A stretch of DNA of 64,000 bases from CAWDXG01 sp963822115. GTDB lineage: Bacteria > Myxococcota_A > Polyangia > Polyangiales > Polyangiaceae. The position numbers and the translations under genes were made by a program. The DNA lies in assembly GCA_963822115.1 (NCBI GenBank), contig CAWGGM010000010.1, positions 1-64,000 of the forward strand. Reading direction: 5' to 3'. The notes below the pieces were generated by a model, which was not told the DNA's origin, searched no databases, and saw nothing but the letters and a program-made list of their open reading frames with translations. This document shows, piece by piece, positions 17,084 through 24,474 of this stretch (within the stretch, counting starts at the first letter, position 1; every line of letters starts with the position of its first letter).

Positions 17084-18361
17084 CTACAACCCGACCACAT
17101 TCTCCCCGCGCTCGACGCAATCGCGCGTATCCACGACGAGGCGCGCTTCGCGCCGTAGCCGCTCGCGGTCGAGCTCGGGGTGGTCGGTGACGATGACGAC
17201 GGCGTCGTAGTCCGCGAAGCTTGCGGCGGGGTCGATGCTGCGCTCTCCGCCGGGCAGCGCGGGGACGCGCGGGTCCATGTACGCCACGTCGGCGCCGCGC
17301 GCGCGGAGGCCGCCGAGGATCTCGAACGCGGGCGACTCGCGCACGTCGCTGACGCCTGGCTTGTAGGCGACGCCGTAGACGAGCACGCGCGCGCCGGAGA
17401 GCGCGGTGCCCCGCTCGGCGAGCACTTCCGCCACGCGCGCGACGACGTACGCCGGCATGCTGCGGTTGACGGCGTCGGCGACCTCGATGAAGCGGGCTTC
17501 GTACTTGAGCGTGCGGAGCTTCCAGGAGAGGTACAGCGGGTCGTTGGGGATGCAGTGGCCGCCCAGACCGGGGCCGGGGCGGAACCGGGTGTAGCCGAAG
17601 GGTTTGGTCGAGGCGGCGCGGATGACCTCGTGGGGATCGATGCCGAGGCGGCGGCTCATCAGCGCGACTTCGTTGACGAGCCCGATGTTGACGGCGCGGA
17701 AGGTGTTCTCGAGCAGCTTGGCCATCTCGGCGACCTCGGTGCTCGACACGGGCACGAGCCGGTCGATCGCGCCGGAATAGAGCGCGGTGGCCATGTCCAG
17801 GCAGGCCGGCGTCATGCCGCCAACGAGCTTGGGCGTGTTGCGGGTCGAGAACTCGGCGTTGCCCGGGTCGACGCGCTCGGGCGAAAACGCGATGAAGACT
17901 TGCTCGCCCAGCCGGAAGCGCGCGCCGAGCCGCGGCGCGACGACTTCGCGCGTGGTGCCCGGATACGTCGTCGACTCCAGCACGATCAGCATGCCTTCGT
18001 GCTGGTGCGCCGCGATCTCGTCGATGGCGCCGACGATGAAGCGCATGTCCGGGTCGCGGCTCTTGGTGAGCGGCGTCGGCACGCACACGACCACCGCGTC
18101 CGCTTCGCCGAGCACCGCCGCGTCCGTGGTCGCATCGAGCCGACCGGCCGTCACGTGCGGCGCGAGCTGCCCGCTCGTCACATCGTCGATGCTCGACTCG
18201 CCCGCGTTCAGGAGCCGCGCCTTCTCCGCGTCGCGATCCAGCCCGGTGACGCGGAAGCCCGCCCGCGCGAGCTCGGCGGCCAGCGGCAAGCCGACGTAGC
18301 CGATGCCCATCACGACCACGCGCGCCGTGCGCGCGTCCAGCCTGTCGCGGAGCGCGGACAC
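17084..18361 (-). CDS. UDP-N-acetyl-hexosamine (nucleotide sugar) 6-dehydrogenase
   Basis: 425 residues; three-domain nucleotide-sugar dehydrogenase oxidising UDP-HexNAc to the uronic acid in two NAD-dependent steps. Visible are the NAD-binding GIGYVGLPLA (about 19-28), VPTPLT, ESTTYPGTT, FSPERVDPG, a substrate-binding LLENTFRAVNIGLVNE and the catalytic-Cys segment GPGLGGHCIPNDP, closing with GVAYKPGVSDVRESPA. The GHCIPxDP form is typical of WbpA/TviB/WecC-type enzymes rather than UDP-glucose dehydrogenase. Start is a GTG at 18361, directly after fcl. Probably part of the gmd-fcl operon making polysaccharide precursors. Confidence 0.92.
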   Translation of the reverse strand: MSALRDRLDARTARVVVMGIGYVGLPLAAELARAGFRVTGLDRDAEKARLLNAGESSIDDVTSGQLAPHVTAGRLDATTDAAVLGEADAVVVCVPTPLTKSRDPDMRFIVGAIDEIAAHQHEGMLIVLESTTYPGTTREVVAPRLGARFRLGEQVFIAFSPERVDPGNAEFSTRNTPKLVGGMTPACLDMATALYSGAIDRLVPVSSTEVAEMAKLLENTFRAVNIGLVNEVALMSRRLGIDPHEVIRAASTKPFGYTRFRPGPGLGGHCIPNDPLYLSWKLRTLKYEARFIEVADAVNRSMPAYVVARVAEVLAERGTALSGARVLVYGVAYKPGVSDVRESPAFEILGGLRARGADVAYMDPRVPALPGGERSIDPAASFADYDAVVIVTDHPELDRERLRREARLVVDTRDCVERGENVVGL

Positions 18362-18381
18362 GCGAGCTCAGCTCAGTGACT

Positions 18382-19320
18382 TCAGGATGCTCGCGCATCC
18401 AGGCGTACGTCTTCGCAAGACCCTCGTCGAGATTCACCCTGGCTTCGAAGCCGAAGCGCTCCTTCGCGCGCGAGACGTCGAGCTTGCGGCGGGGCTGGCC
18501 GTTGGGCTTGTCGGTGTCCCAGACGACGCGGCCGCCGTAGCCGACCAGCTTCGAAATCTTCTCCGCCAGATCCTTGATCGAGATCTCCTCGCTGGAGCCG
18601 AGGTTCACCGGGTCGCTCGAGTCGTAGCGCTCGGCGGCGAGCAAGCAGGCCTTCGGCGCAGTCTTCCACGTAGAAGAACTCGCGCGTGGGCGAGCCGTCG
18701 CCCCAGAGCACGACCTCGGCGGCGCCCGCCTGCTTGGCCGCGTCGAACTTGCGCAGCATGGCGGGAATGACGTGACTCGTGTGCAGATCGAAGTTGTCGC
18801 GCGGGCCGTACAGGTTCACGGGATAGACGACGACCGAGTTGAAGCCGTACTGCTCGCGGTAGCCGGCGCTCTGCACGCCCATCACCTTCTTGGCGATGCC
18901 GTAGGGCGCGTTGGTCTCCTCGGGGTAGCCGTTCCAGATGTCGTCTTCCTTGAACGGCACCGGACAGAACTTCGGGTACGCGCACACGGTGCCGACTGCG
19001 ACCAGCTTCTTCACGCCGGCCTGGTACGCCTCGTGGATGAGCTGGATGCCCATCATGGCGTTCTCGTAGAAGAAGCGGCCGGGGTTGTCGCGGTTGGCGC
19101 CGATGCCGCCCACGCGCGCGGCGAGGTGCAGCACCAGATCCGGCTTCGCGTCGGCGAGCAGCCGCCGCACGTCGTCGCCCTTGACCAGGTCGTAGTCCTT
19201 CGAGCGCGGGACGATGACTTCCTTCGCGCCACGTTTCTGCAGCGCCTCGACCACGAAGCTGCCGAGGAAGCCTGCGCCGCCGGTGACGACGACCTTCGTG
19301 CTCTTCCAGTCGAGAGTCAT
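18382..19320 (-). CDS. fcl: GDP-L-fucose synthase, frame broken once
   Basis: Short-chain dehydrogenase converting GDP-4-keto-6-deoxymannose to GDP-fucose. Visible are NAD(P)-binding GGAGFLGSFVVEAL, HLAARVGGIGANRDNP, the SDR catalytic motif region YPKFCPVPFKEDD, and TNAPYGIAKKVM with Tyr and Lys. At about 18642 one extra base shifts the frame. The true C-terminus (LAAERYDSSDPVNLG ... KTYAWMREHPEVTELS) is readable in the next frame and reaches about 18370. As given, the first frame ends at 18382 with an unrelated tail. The ATG overlaps the gmd stop by 4 bases. Confidence 0.87.
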   Translation of the reverse strand: MTLDWKSTKVVVTGGAGFLGSFVVEALQKRGAKEVIVPRSKDYDLVKGDDVRRLLADAKPDLVLHLAARVGGIGANRDNPGRFFYENAMMGIQLIHEAYQAGVKKLVAVGTVCAYPKFCPVPFKEDDIWNGYPEETNAPYGIAKKVMGVQSAGYREQYGFNSVVVYPVNLYGPRDNFDLHTSHVIPAMLRKFDAAKQAGAAEVVLWGDGSPTREFFYVEDCAEGLLARRRALRLERPGEPRLQRGDLDQGSGGEDFEAGRLRRPRRLGHRQAQRPAPPQARRLAREGALRLRSQGESRRGSCEDVRLDARAS

Positions 19321-20346
19321 CCCTGGGCCGCCTTCTCGCGCTCGTCGTGCTCGGCGAGGGCGCGCTCCTTCTTGGCGATCACCATGTCGGCGTCGACCAT
19401 CATCTTGACGAGTTGGTCGAAGCCGACTGTCGGCTTCCAGCCGAGCTTGTCGCGCGCTTTGCTGGCGTCACCGAGCAGCAGGTCCACCTCGGCGGGCCGC
19501 TCGTAGCGCGCGTCGTGCTCGACGTGCTCCTTGTAGTCCATGTCGAGCAGACGCGAACGTCTTCTCGAGGAACTCGCGCACGCTGTGCGTCTCGCCCGTG
19601 GCCAGCACGAAGTCGTCGGGCTCGTCGGCCTGCAGCATGCGCCACATGCCCTCGACGTAGTCGCCGGCGTAGCCCCAGTCGCGCTTGGCTTCCACGTTGC
19701 CGAGGAACAGCTTGTCCTGCAGACCGAGCTTGATGCGCGTCGCGGCGCGCGTGATCTTGCGGGTTACGAACGTCTCGCCGCGGCGCGGGCTCTCGTGGTT
19801 GAACAGGATGCCGTTCACCGCGTACATCCCGTAGCCCTCGCGGTAGTTCTGCGTGATGTAGAAGGCGTAGGCCTTGGCCGCCGAGTACGGGCTGCGCGGG
19901 TGGAAGGGCGTGGTCTCGCGCTGCGGCGTCTCGTGCACCTTGCCGTACAGCTCGCTGGACGAGGCCTGGTAGAAGCGCGCGTCGAGCTTGAGCCGGCGCA
20001 TCGCCTCGAGCAGCCGGATGGTGCCGAGCGCGGTGATCTCGGCGGTGTACTCGGGGATGTCGAAGCTGACGCGCACGTGGCTCTGCGCGGCCAGGTTGTA
20101 GATCTCGTGCGGGCGCACCTCTTCGAGGATGCTCGACAGGCTCGAGGCGTCGTTCAGGTCCCCATACACCAGCTTGAGCCGCACATCCGGCTCGTGCGGG
20201 TCCTGGTACAGGTGGTGGATGCGGTCCGTGTTGAAGCTGGACGAGCGCCGCACCACACCCCATACATGGTAGCCCTTGGAAAGCAGCAGCTCGGCCAGGT
20301 ACGAGCCGTCCTGCCCAGTGATTCCCGTGATAAGTGCGCGTTTCAT
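19317..20346 (-). CDS. gmd: GDP-mannose 4,6-dehydratase, frame broken once
   Basis: Converts GDP-mannose to GDP-4-keto-6-deoxymannose, the step before Fcl. Features are GITGQDGSYLAELLLSKGYHVWG (NADP-binding glycine-rich start), RIHHLYQDPHEPD, YNLAAQSHV, YQASSSELYGKVHE, and SPYSAAKAYAFYITQNYRE with the catalytic Tyr/Lys. One extra base at about 19554 separates the main frame from the true C-terminus LLDMDYKEHVEHDARYERP ... SKARDKLGWKPTV, which ends at 19317. The repaired protein is about 343 residues, the usual family length. First gene of the minus-strand sugar-nucleotide operon. Confidence 0.92.
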
Positions 20347-20479
20347 GGCGCCGGGACTCTAGCCCAGCGCCCCGGCACTGACCAGCAGACCGGGCGTGAT
20401 ACCCTGGCAGCCCAACTGACGAATTTCCGGGGCATCTGGTGCAACGGACTTCGACTTGCGGAGACTGAGGAGGGCTTGA

Positions 20480-20848
20480 GTGGAAATCACGCGGAAGCAG
20501 TTCCTTGAAACGGCCCTGACGGCCCTGGGCGCGATGGTCGCCCTGGGCGCGGCGGGATGTGGCAGCAGCAGCAACAACTCGAACAGCAGCAGCGGGGGCG
20601 GCGACTGCAGCACCAGCGACGCGGCCGTCACCATCGAGAACAACCACGGTCACGTGCTCAAGGTCACCGCCGCCGACGTGAAGGCCGCGGTCGGCAAGAC
20701 GTACCACATCAAGGGCAGCGCGAATCACGACCACACGGTCCAGCTCGGCAGTCCGGACTTCCAGCAGCTCGCCCAGGGGCAGACCGTCTACAAGACCTCC
20801 AGCCTCACCAACAACCACCAGCATCCGATCACGATCGTCTGCGCGTAG
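20480..20848 (+). CDS. Small His-rich lipoprotein
   Basis: 122 residues from a GTG preceded by GAGGAGG. The N-terminus RKQFLETALTALGAMVALGAAGC is a lipoprotein signal with lipobox AAGC; a Ser/Asn/Gly linker (GSSSNNSNSSSGGG) follows. The mature part has clustered histidines (NHGHVL, ANHDHTVQLG, NNHQHP) that could bind metal, in a beta-rich domain reminiscent of small cupredoxin-like or copper-chaperone lipoproteins; the family is not identified. Divergent from gmd, with about 130 bp between the starts. Confidence 0.8.
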   Translation: MEITRKQFLETALTALGAMVALGAAGCGSSSNNSNSSSGGGDCSTSDAAVTIENNHGHVLKVTAADVKAAVGKTYHIKGSANHDHTVQLGSPDFQQLAQGQTVYKTSSLTNNHQHPITIVCA

Positions 20849-20974
20849 CGCGACCAGTCGTGTCATGTGCCGTGGGGCTCGTGCGGTGCGGCGCGGGGCT
20901 CGTGCGGGAGTGGTTGGCAGCTCTGGACGACGCCAAGGGTTTCATCCACGCGCGCCGTCGCGCGGCGGCTCTTC
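20849..20974. other. Intergenic stretch between lipoprotein gene and leader module
   Basis: GC-rich, no open frame with recognisable similarity. Contains direct repeats of GTGCGG and GCGGGGCTCGTGCGG. I see no clear terminator hairpin. Confidence 0.35.
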
Positions 20975-21104
20975 CGGAGCGGGACGGCATGGGCCCCCGG
21001 CGGGGCGCGGAGCGGCCCGGTTTGGGGGCCCGCGCCGCGCGGAGCCGCGAAGCGGCGAGCACGGCGCGACGTCGCGGGACGTGTTGTGCGGGGGCAGCCC
21101 TGAA
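20975..21104. repeat. Leader module preceding array 5
   Basis: Hairpin with GGGCCCCCGG and TTTGGGGGCCCG arms (about 20993-21034), then CGCGCGGAGCCGCG, GCGGCGAGCACGGCGCGAC and GCGGGGGCAGCCCTGAA immediately before the array. Nearly the same segment order as 14440-14564. Confidence 0.65.
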
Positions 21105-21319
21105 CGGGCATTTCGGCGGGCAAGTTGAAGGCGGCTTGGGGCGGGCATTTCGGTCCGCAAGTTGAAGCTTCGTGGCGGAAATGACCGGAATTCGGGCATT
21201 TCCGGGCTCAAGCTCACCGACGGCGGCCAAAATGTCCGGAATCCGGGCATTTTCGGGTCCAAGCTCGAGCTTGCGCCGCGAAATGACCGGATCCGGGCAT
21301 TCCAGTGTCCAAGCTCTGT
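21105..21319. repeat. Palindromic BIME-like array, cluster 5
   Basis: ATGACCG/ATGTCCG starts at 21181, 21232 and 21283, exactly 51 bp apart. The linker CAAGCTCGAGCTTG at 21270 is a perfect palindrome in this copy. The right end of the array runs directly into a toxin gene remnant at 21320. Confidence 0.85.
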
Positions 21320-21394
21320 TCGGAGGACTTCCAGCACGACCGCATGTACGGAACTGTCCGCGTCGACAATCCATTCGAAGAGCTTGGCGGGTAG
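21320..21394 (+). pseudogene. Remnant of a PIN-toxin (VapC) C-terminus
   Basis: Twenty-four codons plus stop encode SEDFQHDRMYGTVRVDNPFE and a short tail, nearly identical in DNA and protein to the last part of the PIN toxin at 11013-11447 (SEDFQHDRMYGTVRVENPF). There is no upstream remainder: the preceding bases are palindromic array sequence. This is a truncated duplicate captured at an array edge. Confidence 0.85.
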
Positions 21395-21450
21395 TCGGCG
21401 CGGCGCCGTCGCGAAGCGGGCATTTCGCAGCACGGGTTGCGCGCGCTCCC

Positions 21451-21948
21451 CTACCCTCCCAGCCACCCCGTCGCGGCCAGCGCGCCGAGCGTGGCGAACA
21501 CGTGGATGCCACCGTCGGCGACACGTTGCCCGAGCTCGGCGCGGGTGAAGCGGCGGACCTGGCGGATGCCTTCTTCGCGCTGGGGGCGCGGGCGCGCTCC
21601 GGTTGGCTCGACGCCGCGGGCGATGATGACGTGGTGCGGCATGCGGCCCATGCCGGGCGCGGCCTCCAGCACGGTCGGCCACAGCTCCGCGCCATCGCGC
21701 GGCAGCATGCCGGTCTCTTCCTCGAGCTCGCGCAGCGCGGCTTCGATGGGCGTCTCGCGCTTGCCCACCTCGCCGCCCGGCAGCTCCCAGCTTCGCGTGC
21801 GCGTGGGCGTGCGCTCGATGCGCACCATCCACAGCCGCCCGTCCGCCGTCTCCGGCACGACGACAGCAGCCGGCGGCCGATCGACGATCCAGCCGTAGCG
21901 CCCCAGCCAGCGCACCTTGAAGAAATCGAAATCGTACGCGCGTCTCAT
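21451..21948 (-). CDS. Nudix hydrolase
   Basis: 165 residues. The Nudix box is complete: GGEVGKRETPIEAALRELEE followed by ETGM, fitting Gx5Ex7REUxEExGU. N-terminal strands read DGRLWMVRIERTPTRTRSWELPGG, and after the box VLEAAPGMGRMPHHVIIARG and RPQREEGIRQVRRF. The layout resembles ADP-ribose pyrophosphatase-like Nudix enzymes; the exact substrate cannot be told. Start at the ATG at 21948 (MRRAYDFDFFKV), which fits family length better than the longer open frame. Confidence 0.88.
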   Translation of the reverse strand: MRRAYDFDFFKVRWLGRYGWIVDRPPAAVVVPETADGRLWMVRIERTPTRTRSWELPGGEVGKRETPIEAALRELEEETGMLPRDGAELWPTVLEAAPGMGRMPHHVIIARGVEPTGARPRPQREEGIRQVRRFTRAELGQRVADGGIHVFATLGALAATGWLGG

Positions 21949-21999
21949 CGCGGCGGGAGCATCGCACGGTTGGGCGCGCGCGGCGCGACGTGGGGACCC

Positions 22000-22115
22000 T
22001 CGCGCGGGCGCAGGGCGGCCGGGCCGAACGGCGCGCGGGCGCGACGCGCGGTGCCGCGCATTGCGGCGAGAGGGCGGCCGCCCGAGCACCGCGCGTGAGG
22101 GACCCGGGCGCGCGG
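22000..22115. repeat. Leader-type inverted repeat (GGGACCCTCGCGC ... GCGTGAGGGACCC)
   Basis: Arms GGGACCCTCGCGCGGGCGCAG and CCGCGCGTGAGGGACCC enclose about 75 GC-rich bases. A close relative with the same arms, and GAGCACCGCGCGTGAGGG before the right arm, is at 32100-32215. A third, more diverged copy is near 250-340. Lies between the divergent-free ends of the Nudix gene and the next lipoprotein gene. Confidence 0.6.
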
Positions 22116-22165
22116 TAGCGCGCACGGCGCGGCAACGACGTCCTGCGCAGGGGAGCAGCCCAGCC

Positions 22166-22933
22166 TCACGGCGGCGCAAACAGCGCCACTCCGCACGCGC
22201 GATCGAGCGCGCAGTCGTAGCGCTGCTTTGCGAGCTGGTTGGCCATGCACGTGGCGACGGAGCTGTCGGCGCCGACGATGCGCGTCGCGCAGCCGGCGTT
22301 GAAGCCGACCCAGATCACGTGTCCGCCCACGACGCCGCAGCTCTGGGCGAGCGCTTCGAGCTGGGAGTCGAGCATGCTCTGCTTCGTCTGGTACGCGCCA
22401 GGATTGCAGGCAACGCTGGTGCGTGAAGCGCACGCCGCGCCGCCTACCGGCGTGCCCGCACCCGCGTCGTCGAACGCGCCGCAGTCGTAGCGACACAGCA
22501 CGCCCGTCGCCACCCACCACAGGGCCGTACCGGCACCTTGATCGGTACAGTCGTCGAGCGCGACACCGGAGCTCACCGGATACGCGCACTGCAGACCCGC
22601 CATGCCACACGGACCGTTGGGCTGCTGAGCCGGGCACGCCGGATCGTTGACCATGTTCGGCTCGCACCACTTCTGCCACGACTGCCCCGCGTCGGTGGCG
22701 TGTGCGTCCGCGTCGGTGGCGTGTGCGTCCGCGTCGGTGGCGTGTGCGTCGGTCGCGTGTGCGTCCGCGTCGGTGGCGTGTGCGTCGGTCGCGTGTGCGT
22801 CCGCGTCGGTGGCGTCGCCACCGTGCGCGGCATCGGCCGAGCCCGCGTCGCTTGGCGAGGTGCTGCTCGTCACCTGCCCGCACGCCAGCGCGACAAGTCC
22901 GGACAAGATCGCAGCGAGCCCCACGCGCTTCAC
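22166..22933 (-). CDS. Lipoprotein with a repetitive Asp/Ala/His linker
   Basis: 255 residues. Signal sequence KRVGLAAILSGLVALAC with lipobox ALAC. Residues about 30-85 are a tandem of DADAHAT and DAHAT units encoded by 21 bp and 15 bp DNA repeats. The mature domain is Cys-rich (WCEPN, CPAQQ, CGMAGLQCAYP, CRYDCG, CNPGAY, SCGVVGG, CATR, CALDRACG). No family is recognised; the cysteine pattern suggests a disulfide-bonded secreted domain. Start GTG at 22933 gives the signal peptide directly; the longer frame is repeat-derived. Confidence 0.78.
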   Translation of the reverse strand: MKRVGLAAILSGLVALACGQVTSSTSPSDAGSADAAHGGDATDADAHATDAHATDADAHATDAHATDADAHATDADAHATDAGQSWQKWCEPNMVNDPACPAQQPNGPCGMAGLQCAYPVSSGVALDDCTDQGAGTALWWVATGVLCRYDCGAFDDAGAGTPVGGAACASRTSVACNPGAYQTKQSMLDSQLEALAQSCGVVGGHVIWVGFNAGCATRIVGADSSVATCMANQLAKQRYDCALDRACGVALFAPP

Positions 22934-22949
22934 GTCACGACGATACCTG

Positions 22950-23366
22950 CGGGCATTTGGCCTTCCAAGCTCGAGCGTGCTGACGGAAATGTCCGTCGCA
23001 CGCTGCGGTGCGGGCATTTTCGCTTACAAGTCTCGACTTGCTGCCCGAAATGCCCGCATTTCGGGCATTTTGCTTTTCAAGTTCGAGCTTGCCGACGGAT
23101 ATGCCCGTATTTCGGGCATTTCACCCCTCGTCAGTGCGCTTGCTGCCCGAAATGCCCGCATTTCGGGCATTTTGCTTTTCAAGTTCGAGCTTGCCGACGG
23201 ATATGCCCGTATTTCGGGCATTTCACCCCTCGTCAGTGCGCTTGCTGCCCGAAATGCCCGCATTTCGGGCATTTTGCCTTTCAAGTTCGAGCTTGCCGAC
23301 GGATATGCCCGTATTTCGGGCATTTCACCCCCCAAGTTCGAGCTTGCCGAGGGAAATGCCCGTCGG
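22950..23366. repeat. Palindromic BIME-like array, cluster 6 (adjacent to RAYT)
   Basis: Three tandem 102 bp units starting at about 23037, 23139 and 23241, each holding two palindromes 51 bp apart (for example ATGCCCG at 23050 and 23101). Stems are GAAATGCCCG/CGGGCATTT and GATATGCCCG/CGGGCATTTC. Alternating motifs are CAAGTTCGAGCTTG and CTCGTCAGTGCGCTTG. The array ends about 95 bases before the RAYT start. Confidence 0.9.
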
Positions 23367-23461
23367 CGCTTGTCCCCGTTCGCCGCCTTCATCCGCGACG
23401 CCGCCCGAGCGCTCGAGCGCTCGAGCGCAACCCGACCCCACGACTGCCCGATGGACGATGC

Positions 23462-24274
23462 ATGCTCTGGCACCTCACCGCGCACGCCGTCACCGGCGCG
23501 CGACCTCTCGAATCGGCACGGGCTTGCGACGCCCTGTGGTCCGCGCTGCGCCGACGCTTCCCTGACGCGCTGGCCGCGTGCCTGATGCCCGACCACGTGC
23601 ATCTCATCATCGAAGCGCCGAACTGCGACGAAGCGCGCCGCACGCTCGCGCAGTGTCTCGCTGCCTTCGCGCGACAGGCTGGGCTGGGTCGCGTGTGGCA
23701 GCGCGTGCCGGATCCCGTGGTCATCCGCGACAGCAAGCACCTCGCGCGACAGATCCGCTACGTGCACCTCAATCCGTGCCGCGCTGGCCTGTGCGACGAT
23801 CCCCTGTGCTGGCCGTGGTCCACGCATCGCGGCGCTGTCGGCGCCGAGCTCGACCCTTGGGTGTCGCCGGCGGCGCTCGCCGCGCGCCTGCGCAAAAGCG
23901 CAGCCGACTTCCCTCGCTGGTTGCACGAGTACGTGTCCGGCGATCCCTCCGTGCACGTCGCGGGCACGGCGTTTCTACGGCCGGCAGCGCCACAGAGCCG
24001 CCCCAGCGCGTCGCTCGAAGCCATCGCCGCCGCCGCGCGCTCGGTCGTCCCCCGCCGCAAGCCGCGCCGGCGCCATCTCTTCGTGCAGCTCGCCCTCCAC
24101 CAGGGATGGCGGGACACCCGCGTCATCGCCGAAGCGGCCGCCCTGTCCACCGAACACGTCCGCCGTCTGAAAAAGCGCCGCGCTCCCGAGCTGCTCCACG
24201 TCGGCAGCCTCCACCTCGCTGAACCCCGCCTCCGCCACATCCCCGACTTCACCCGCCGCCCCCGCCAGCACTGA
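23462..24274 (+). CDS. REP-associated tyrosine transposase (RAYT, Y1/HUH type)
   Basis: 270 residues. Single-strand DNA transposase-like protein of the TnpA-REP family. The HUH motif is visible as MPDHVHLI (about residues 41-48). The family-typical segment RYVHLNPCRAGL (about 100-111) carries the putative nucleophilic Tyr; WPWSTHRGAVG follows as in RAYTs (usual form SSY.ay.g). The C-terminal 90 residues add an HTH-like region (QLALHQGWRDTRVIAEAAAL, then STEHVRRLKKR), related to the DnaA-like C-terminus of some RAYTs. RAYTs are linked to spread of REP palindromes, and a palindromic array lies directly upstream. Single copy here, with no terminal repeats of its own, so probably a domesticated gene. 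Confidence 0.88.
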   Translation: MLWHLTAHAVTGARPLESARACDALWSALRRRFPDALAACLMPDHVHLIIEAPNCDEARRTLAQCLAAFARQAGLGRVWQRVPDPVVIRDSKHLARQIRYVHLNPCRAGLCDDPLCWPWSTHRGAVGAELDPWVSPAALAARLRKSAADFPRWLHEYVSGDPSVHVAGTAFLRPAAPQSRPSASLEAIAAAARSVVPRRKPRRRHLFVQLALHQGWRDTRVIAEAAALSTEHVRRLKKRRAPELLHVGSLHLAEPRLRHIPDFTRRPRQH

Positions 24275-24474
24275 CGCGCGCGCGGGACGCGGAAACCCGT
24301 CGCAGCGGGCCTTTACCGGGGCCCGATCATGGAGTAGGTTCCGCGCCCCCGGACTCTCCGGGGAAAACAGCAACCCAAAGCCACACGCTCCCGGCGCGAA
24401 CGACCGGGTCCGGTGCTCCCCTCGAGGGAGCTAGCCCGGCGGGGAGCGGAGGACTTAACCGGAAGGAGAGCGCG
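24275..24474 (+). promoter_or_regulatory. rpsB leader with two small hairpins
   Basis: Contains a perfect stem CCCCGGA/TCCGGGG (24347-24363, loop CTC) and a second, GCTCCC/GGGAGC (about 24414-24430, loop CTCGA). A strong ribosome-binding site GGAAGGAGAG precedes the ATG. rpsB leaders in other bacteria bind S2 for feedback control; whether these hairpins do that is inference. No promoter boxes are clear. Confidence 0.35.

Noticed and set aside
17180..18379. 399-codon plus-strand frame opposite the nucleotide-sugar dehydrogenase
   Set aside because: Antisense shadow; the opposite strand encodes a fully recognisable enzyme.
22538..23461. Long N-terminal extension of the RAYT gene
   Set aside because: This part of the frame reads through the lipoprotein gene on the other strand and through the palindromic array. 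RAYT homologues start near MLWHLTAHAV, so 23462 was used.
22950..24274. Retron or diversity-generating retroelement
   Set aside because: No reverse transcriptase motif (such as YxDD) was seen anywhere in the window.
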